From positions 7,053,233 through 7,117,232 of the forward strand of contig NC_090172.1 in assembly GCF_024679245.1 (NCBI RefSeq): a stretch of 64,000 nucleotides of DNA, written 5' to 3'. A program made the position numbers and the translations under genes. Source of the stretch: Pseudorasbora parva. Its lineage: Eukaryota > Chordata > Actinopteri > Cypriniformes > Gobionidae. Shown one piece after another: positions 52,201 through 61,804 of the stretch. The stretch's first letter is position 1; each line of letters begins with the position of its first letter. Under the pieces are notes generated by a model that searched no databases, was not told the origin of the DNA, and saw nothing but the letters and a program-made list of their open reading frames with translations.

Positions 52201-53501
52201 GTTTTCTTTTCTTGAATGATGGATATAGACTACTACCATATACTGGTATAAACAGTTATTTCCTCTCACGCAGGTGCAGAACGTATCTGCTAGTTTTCCA
52301 TTGGCTTCTCAATGTTAAGTGGTCTCTTTTTTTTCCAGAGCTGTAAGTTGTTTATGACTCCAAATTTCCATACTAAATATTGTCTTGGTGTGCCTTAAGA
52401 CTGAGTTTCCAGCAAAGTTGTGCGTCATTTTTTATTCTCTATTCTCCAATTACGTCATTTTGTTCTCAGAGCTCAGGTTTGGGAGTTCTCGCAGCTTGTT
52501 CTCGACACATCATCGGAGCAGAACTTTTTTCTTGCGGGTGTCCGAGAACTATTGTGTGATGTCATACATTTAAAGTGGGTGTGGTTAATGCGGAGAAACA
52601 CAGATGACCGGCACCTGCTTTTCTCATGAAGTATGAATGCAATGGCTTGAACGAACTTTGTTTTTGTTCTTGCCACTTCGAGAAAACGAACAAATGTCTT
52701 TGTTCTTGCAGAGTATGTTCCAAGCTTTAAGATGCAACAGACCCGATCTGACCTGATGTATGATCAGCTGGTTTTGCTCACATTTGTACCGAATAAATGC
52801 AGCATTGTTTTAACCACCGCACATGCAAACTTAAGCGTGCAGAACATAATTTGAAACCCTGAAAATACTATTTATATGTCAGTATTGTCACGTTCAACAC
52901 AAAGCAAAATGGTGCGAGGACTCAAGTGCAGGAGAAGATGATAATTTATTAACAAAAAGAAAACAAACTCAAAACCAAAAACCCATGAGGGGGGAAAACA
53001 CATAATCAGACTGTAACATAAAACTCAAACCATACCAAACAGAATCACAGGGGAAACCTGGAGACGTAGACAGAACATGCAACGTTTCGACCAAGACTGA
53101 CAAAAACAAGGAGCTTATAAAGGGAAGAAATCAAGAGGGAATCAGGGAACACAGGTGGGGCCAATAAACACTAATCAGATAACAAGGGGGAGGGAACTGA
53201 CAATGACAGGAGCACATGCTCGACATCACTAAACCCACATGTGCACACAAGACAGGACAGGCATGTGACAAGTATACTTTGATGTCACAAACACATTAAA
53301 AAAAATAATGGAGAAGAGAAAAACCTGCTGCGAAAAAAAGTGCACAATCTGAGTTATCACCTTACTGCACACCCCCCATTTTGGCAAGTGTGGCATAAAT
53401 AACAAGGTTGCTGCTCATAACTCATTCTGAATAGACACATAATATGTTTAGAAAGCTTGAGTTAAAGAACTCAGAATTACTCACTGTACTCACATTAATA
53501 T

Positions 53502-53586
<85 letters not shown>

Positions 53587-56500
53587 CTCAAACAAAACAT
53601 TTTTTTTTTTTTTAAGAATACATATTTTTTAAATGTATAAACATTATGTGGCTGTGGTGTAGCAACTTGTAAAAAGCCACAAGTCTGCTCATGTTTCATT
53701 TCAAATCGGAGGATGTTATCTCTAAAACTATGCATTTTATAAAATATTTTCTAAGACCAGGTTATGCGAGTTTTTAGAGAAGGCTGATAAGATGCTAATA
53801 AAATAGTTTATTGCCATGTAAACACCCTTTTGCAGTCTATTGTCTAGTGTCTGGAGAGGAGAGCTGCTCCATCCACGTTCTATTGTTCTCACTCGACTAA
53901 CCTTTCACACCTCTTCTGTGAATGAGACTTTTATCATTATTCTTATTCTTATTCTGGAATAGAATTGCTCCTGGCATGGCAGGTGTATTAGAGTGTGATG
54001 TTTTAAGGTGCAGTGAATGTTGAACAACAATAATCAGGCGGCGATCTTTACCTTTAAAGGGGTTATAATCACGAGACCTGCTGTATATTAAACGCTTGAA
54101 ACTTAAACATATCTGTAAATGTTATACAGTATTTCCATTTTACAAAGAGGCTCATCCCGACAGCAAGCAAGTCTCCATTAAACTTCACTGAAGGAGCGTC
54201 GACAGACACGCATGCGCGTCAAACAGAGAGTGCAATAATTCTGACTAATATATGCATTCACTAAAATAATTAGCATTTAACAGTGAACAAAAGATATTCT
54301 TACATTTACAACAGCACAATAAACTGCAGTTCAAAAAGTGTGTTGCATCCAGTTGTAGCACATTGCTTGTTAAAAAGAAAAAATAAGCAATCTTATGTTG
54401 TTTTTCTCCCTGGTGTACCGAAAACATACCAAACCTTGATTTCAAACCCAAGGTAAATGCTGATCCATAATTTTAGTATGCCGTTATAATACTCTTTAGT
54501 CTTTAACTTCACTAAACATTAATTTAATCATTTGATGCAACGCACTTATCGCATACTGTACATTTTTTTACATTGTACATATATTTAAAAATGACACCAA
54601 ATATAGAGTCTGGCCACTCTCTCCACCTTTCAAACACGTGCACTAACCACCTCACTGACATACGATCCCTGTTTATCTGAGGAAGAAAATGAGTGTAATC
54701 TTTTCCTGAAAGACGACATTCCATTCCCAATTGATTGAGATATTATCAGTACCCTAATGCCACAAAATGGGTGTTTAAAATCCTACTGGTTTGAAAATGT
54801 CACGTTACACAGTTACGAATGTATCTGTCGTGGTCTGTGAGTGAGAACTATTGCCCCACTGATGACAAGCTTCAGGACACAAGCAGGATTTACTGGTCTG
54901 TGTTCCCTTTGGAGACCATAGACAGTTTGAACATCAAAGCCTGTCAGGGGTTGTTGTTTCATAGTCATTATGTTATTCTTGAGTGAGTTCAATCCACTCA
55001 TGCAGTGACTCTTAAAAGGTTGGGACTAAGATAAGACCACTCTTTAAAATCATATTACACTTCAGTAATCTAATCCCAGAATAAAGGCCAAACAAATAAA
55101 TCTTACACTGTGTACCGAAAGACAGCAAGGACTTTGGCTCTGCATGATTGTTCTTGTGTATGAGTATGATAACACTTGATGTTACGTGCCATGTTGTAAA
55201 TCTGTCATTTAGCGCTTCTAATGCTAAATAATGCTAATGGGGGGTTTTCACAAAAAAAATGTTACTTTTATAATAGAAAGATTCTTTAACTATGAACAGA
55301 CTGCAGTCCTGCAGTGAAAGTTTTTACCAACACTATATTGCCAAAACTTTTGGGATGTCTGCCTTTAAATGGTAAATGGAGTGCATTTATGTAGCACTTT
55401 CAACAGATCTATGGCCATCCAAAGCGCTTTACATTTTTGCCTTACATTCACCCATTCATACACCGACGGCGATTTCAGCCATGTAAGGCACCATCCATCT
55501 CTTCGAGAGCAGTCTTGCTCATCATGGACACCTCGACACTTGGTCAGGTGGAGCCGGGGATTGAAGCACCAACCTTTCGGTTTGTAGGCAACCTACATGA
55601 ACCACTGAGCCACTGCCGCCCCTTTTCATGCACATGAACTTAAAGGGGGGGTGAAATGCTGTTTCATGCATACTGAGCTTTTTACACTGTTAAAGACTTG
55701 GATTCCCATCCTAAACATAGACAAAGTTTCAAAAACTAATGTTGGACGTTTGATGGAGTATTTCTGTGTCAAAAATACTCCTTCCGGTTTCTCACAAGTT
55801 TCGGCGAGTTTTTTTCGAGTATGGGTCTATTTGACGTTAATAAGAGCGGAAGGTCCTTGTATGGGCCGTACGGGCTCTTCTCCCGGTAGGGTGCGCGCGC
55901 GCGCGCGTGACTAGAGCACGCTGTAAACAGTCTCTCAGCTGCAGATCCAGTCGTCTGTGAACGGCGCCGCGCTCCACTTTATTCCTATGGGTGACGTCGA
56001 GCGACTTCAACGCTTCAGCACAGCATTCCGTGAAGGCAGCGCTGCATTTGAACCGATTTGAACGCAGAAATGACGGGAAGCTTGACAACATCGTTTCAGT
56101 TGCGTCTCAAAATGGATTTACACGCCACTGCTGTCACAGGACTTTACCAAATCATACCAAAGAAGTGTGTTTCTGACGGAGCGGTCCCAGCAATAAAGCT
56201 TCGACGGTGAGTTAACTTAAACTGCTTCAAATGTCTCTGCTATTGGCTACCGTCGCATGAGTAAACATCAGTAAACGACACGATCGCGTGCTTCGTCATT
56301 CAAATGCGCTAACGGTTACTCCATTGTTGTTCTGTGTATAACGTTACAGTATGCTTGCTACTTCTAAGGTCTAGTCGCATACAATAGTCCATAAACCGAA
56401 TCATGTCCTCATACACTGCGAGTAAACACACAGAAATGTGGAGAGGCCATTAAATACAGTAACTTACATACCACAGAGACGGACGTCCTGCTGTTGCCGT

Positions 56501-59500
56501 TTCTCCTGTTCAATTTATTTCTCCCTCAGATTTGATTGTGGATCATTATCTGTATTAGCTGAGATAGATGGGTTTCTCCACGCTTGAGGACGTCACCGCT
56601 TTGCGCGCTTGTCATTCTTTAGCTCCGCCCACACGATACGCCTCCAGGCGCTCGGTTTTTTCCGGAAAGACTCGGTACAGCCTATATTTCTTTTATAAAT
56701 ATGATAAAACTAAAGACTTTTCGGAGATATGAAGGATGCAATACTACTCTATAGGTACTCAAGATTGACATGAGATTGACTGAAACTGAGTGTTTCACCC
56801 CCCCTTTAAATCACATCCTATTCTTAATCTGTAGGGTTTAAAATGTTAATGTGGTTCCCACCATTTGCCGCTATAACAGCTTAAACTCTTCTGAAGACCT
56901 CTTGAAGTTTGGAGGTCTGTAATTATTAGAAACATGGCGAATTCTGCGCACTGTGCCTCAGCATGTGCTAACCCCTCTCTGTGATTTTGTGGCCTACCAC
57001 TTCATGGCTGAGTTGCTGTTGTTTCCCAATTGCTTCCACTTTGTTATAATACCACTAACAGTTGAGCGTGGAATATTTAGTAGTGAGGAAATTTGACGAA
57101 TGGACTTTTTACCAAGCTTAAATTCACTGAGCAAATGAGAGTGACCCATTCTTTCTGCATGCCTAGGTGCTTGACTTTATACACCTGTGGCCATGGAAGT
57201 GATTGCAACAACTGAATTCAATGATATCGAGGGGTGCCCCAATACTTTTGGCAATGTTTATATAAATTTAATCTAATGATATATTAAAAAAAATAAAAAA
57301 TCTCATGAATATTGTTCAAAAATATGTAGCTGTAGTTCTTGGGGGGGGGGGTAAATGAGGTAATAGCATGGTTAAACATAATTCAAAACTTAATTAATTG
57401 AAGTTTATTTATTAGTTTATAAACTAATTTCGGGAGAAGCACATTCAGACAATTAAAACTAATTAAACACAAGTGGAGCACATTCAAATATTTAGTTAAT
57501 CAATGATAGGAGGAGTATAGCGACATCTTATTTACCAGTTTCTTAGCATCCCCCCACCACCCCTTCTCCTCACTTACTTAATTAAAACTCCTATAAATAT
57601 CAAAAGAATCATAATACATGCAGTCTAGTTCTAGACTAGGGGGGGATACTCTGGGTTGGGGCAAAAATTGCCCGGAGCCCTCCCCGGACAGCACACCAAA
57701 TACGCATGATCTTTACTCTATTTAATTGATATAAGTGTGAACTCGTGAATGAGAAGTTAATGATTAGATACAATATGGTTTTAGTTGAAAAATATTAAGT
57801 TCTGACAGTTTTATAAGCTTATAGGTTTTTTTTATGGGTTTTTGTAACCCAGGCCCAGGGTTACAAAAGGTCTATACAGTTTATTTTAATGCATTCGGAC
57901 AGGAACAGGCAGGATTACATTTTAGCTTAATGGGAACATTCCCCAACTCCTCTTAAATTAACATTATCTTTCCGAATGTGAACATTTAGCAAAATATTTT
58001 CAACTTGCAAAGAAAAAGTGTTCTTTTTTTTAAATGTAAAACCCTCACTGCTCTCCAAGAATGTGAGCAAAAAAAAAATACAGCCAGCCAGTGAAGCAAC
58101 CTTGTGTTTCCTTTGCAGTACGCTCCAGTTGAAAGCAAGATAGTGAATGTAAGCATGACTCCGCCAGCTATTGTGCTTCCAAGACAAGTCAGCAAGCAGG
58201 AGTCCTGTCCTTTGGAGAAAGCAAGGTATTGATGTCGGACACCCATTACAGAATCTCTTTTGATTTATTAACCTTTAAACGTCAGTTTTAGGACAGTAAT
58301 TCAATCAGTGTAAAAAGCTGTTAAAAGAAGTCACAGTTTGTACTTGTGCTGAATGTGAACTTCTTGGTGTTGGCATAATGTGATTCTAATCTGTGTCAGA
58401 CCACACAGCCCTAGGCCTCGTCTCTCCCGAAACTCTGCATCCTCTTGTCCGATCACCACAGTGGGTATGTTCAACTATAAATGTAAAGATACTGTTTTAG
58501 ATGTATTGTAGTATTTAGAGATAATTATGTTTTTTTTTTATGGCATGAAATGCAATGTAAAAATAGTCATGTAATGTAACTTAATGGGCCAGATTTACTA
58601 AACAGGGCAAATTGGCATGAGAGCGCAATCCACCCCCCCCCCCAAAAAAAATGCAGGAGGGAGTGGAGTGTTCTGTGCGTGATTTACTGACGACACGTGA
58701 AAAGCGTTAAAAAGCACACGACCAACCAAATCTACCGAGAGCAGCGTAAATTAGCGTCTGGTTTAAGTCGTGCTCTTTTTGGGGTGGTAAATAATGGCAC
58801 AAACACCAGTAAATTGACGAGCACAAACCTTAGTAAATCACCTCACATGATTCATTTAAATACTCTTCTCTCATAAATTTTGCCTCTGAAAAGGAAAACT
58901 CCTTAAAATGCATATGCAATAAGATCAGCCGCAAAAATAACCCTGTCCACACCTTTTAAACACTATTTTGTGCGCGTATTTAGTAAATCCTGACAGTAGC
59001 TTTTTAACGCCAAAAGAGGATTCGCGCTGGCACAAGCTGTTAGTGAATCTGGTCCTATGTGTTTAAATTTGATTAATTCTTATTTTATACATTATGGATG
59101 GCTGGAATAGAAAGAAGCATCCAAAATAACTGAAATGCTTCCACTTTGATTTCTGTTTACGTTGTTTCTCCCTTGAGATGAGTTGGCGGGGTGGTGTGTT
59201 TTACAGCTGTGCTTAGGTTGTGTTTGCTCATTTGTGTTTGAGATGATGATGGACACGTGATAGACCTGGTGAAGGATCAACTTCCTGACCTGCAGTTATC
59301 TAAAGAGGACCGTCAAAAGAATCTGGAGCTGCTCGAGGAGGCCAAGAAAGTCAGCGATCGCTTCCTGCTGCGCAGGGGCCGACGCTCCACCTGTAGCCTT
59401 TCTGACTCACCCACAGGTACAACACGATTACACCCTCAGTAAGGACAGCCCTTCTCAAACTGGGGGCCATAGAATGCCTTTCAATATAAACTTAATTTAA

Positions 59501-61773
59501 AGAGATAGTTCACCCAAAAATGAAAAGGTGATGTTTATCTGCTTACCCCCAGGGTATCCACGATGTAGGTGTGTTTGTTTCTTCAGCAGAACACAAATTA
59601 AGTTTTGTAACTTCAACCGTTGCTGTCTGCCAGTCATAATGCATGTGAATGGGTAACAAATCTATGAGAGAAAAAATAAACATGCTTAGACAACATGCAC
59701 AAAAATCCCGCTGCTTGTGACGACACATTGATGTCTTAAGACACGAACCGATCAGTTTCTGTGGAAAACCCAACAGTATTTATGTATTTTTTTTACCTCA
59801 TATCCAGACGAATCTCATCTAGTGTTCCCACCCACTATTACTTCCATTTGATAAGGTCAAACTGGTGCAATCATATATATATATAGATTCCTCATTAGTT
59901 CTGTAAGGGGTTAACAGCTTATGACCCAGGACCAGTAGTGAAGAAATTAAGACAAAGAGTCAGGATTGCAATTAATTAAAAGCAAAAATTACTTAAGAAT
60001 AGTTTGCAGTTTCAAAAGCAGAAGCCAGCTTCAAGTCTCACAAGGAGTTCATAGGCCGCGCTCCTTCTCTCACCGTCTCGTTGCCTCGCCCTATTGTACA
60101 TACGTAAAATTGTCCCAACAGTTATACCGTTTTCAAGGTCTTATCCACGTCATTACTGCAATGTGGATGGTTCTGATTGGCTCAGAGACGATGCGCAGTC
60201 ATGGTAAATTTCCACTCGTGTCAGTTCCACCCCCGAATTAGGCCTGTAGTGACCTTCCAGATCTGGAGCAGGCACCAGCTCGCCCAGAATAAGTCCACCC
60301 ATCTCTTAGGATGCCCATTGTACACCATTCTCAACACTGATCTGTAACAGAGAATATTGCGCACATACACAGATACACAGTCTTTCCCAGGTTGGAGCTG
60401 ATTAAGCTCCGGTTCTAGCCAGTTCTAACCAAAACATACTGATAAAGTGCTTTCTTTCAGTGAGAGGGACACACAATAGCACAGGCAATATTCATCTAGC
60501 CTTGTTAGTGTTTCAGTAAAAGGAATTATAAAAGGACTAAAATAAAATAAATTAAATGAAAGACAAATCCATATTTCATCTCTGGAAGCCGGGCTAAGTG
60601 AGCAAATGCTGTTTCTGCACTCCTGACATGTTAGGGGTGTGTGATGCCTCCAAAATCCAAAAACACAACACCTTGTTGCTATCAAGTGTTTAGTGACACA
60701 TCACACATCTCTAGGCCAGACCCTCAGTCACTCCTCAGAGAACAAATACACACTTTAGAAAACAAGAAACATAAAGCAAAATCATAACTGGATAGAATCA
60801 TTATAAGAATGTAGGAAGATAAATATTGATTAAGGTTTTGATTATGAAGTTAATTAGGATATATGTACTATATACAGGTATATTGAAACGGCAGTGGATT
60901 TCAGAATCCCCCTTTCAGTGCCTGCGCGGATCGGCCGATTGAGGCATCTACATAATATATCTATATATGATTGTGCCGGTTTGACCTTACCAGACAGAAG
61001 TAATAGCGGATGGGAACACTAGATGAGATTCGTCTTGATATGAGGTAAAAAAATAACATAAATACTGTTGGGTTTCTCACAAAAAACGATCGGTTCATGT
61101 CTTGAGACAACAATGTGTCATCATTAGCAGGGTTTTTATCAATGTTGTCTAAGCTTGTTTTTTTTTTTTTTACTCTCATAGAATTTTTACCAATTCACAT
61201 GCATTATGACTGGCAGACTGCAACGGTTGGAATTAAAAAATCTTAATTTGTGTTCTACTGAAGAAACAAACACACCTACATGTTGGATGCACTGGGGGTA
61301 AGCAGATAAACACTACATTTTCATTTTTTGGTGAACTATCCCTTTAAATGTGCATTTCTGAGAAACGCTGTGGCTATCTAAAATCAATAAAACAAACACA
61401 CCCCTAACAGAAAGGATCACACCCCTATCTTGATAGCTCTGCCTACAAATTCATGAACACGCAACACAGGCACCTCCCCACTTGTGAGTGGACATGCCCC
61501 TTACTACTAATCGGCTACAAGTGTGTGTCGGTGTTCGTCTGATCCACTTTCGACAGCGTTTCTCAGAATTTGCTTTTTGCACCTTTTTTTTTTCATTTAA
61601 AAGTATGTATGTATTCATTCATTCATTCATTCATTCATTCATTCATTCATTCATTCATTCATTCATTCATTCATTTATTCATTTAATCATTTATTCATTT
61701 ATGAAGTAAAACAATTCCATGTATTAAAATAATCTAACTTAATTAACTACTAAATAAAACTGCAATCATATTT

Positions 61774-61804
<31 letters not shown>

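Larger units (their letters stand above)
55331..57258 (-). mobile_element. Tc1-like transposon relic C carrying two nested insertions
   Basis: Left end CACTATATTGCCAAAACTTT, right end CAATACTTTTGGCAATG. Relic-A-type text appears in inverse orientation at 56822-57220 (CCACTTTGTTATAATACCAC). A SINE (55367-55622) and a TTAA transposon (55644-56805) have inserted near its left side. Confidence 0.75.

Noticed and set aside
53444..53735. Ile/Tyr-rich frames of 62 and 81 codons on both strands
   Set aside because: Produced by the (TA)n microsatellite.
61488..61709. 73-codon frame with FIHS repeats
   Set aside because: Produced by the (ATTC)n microsatellite.
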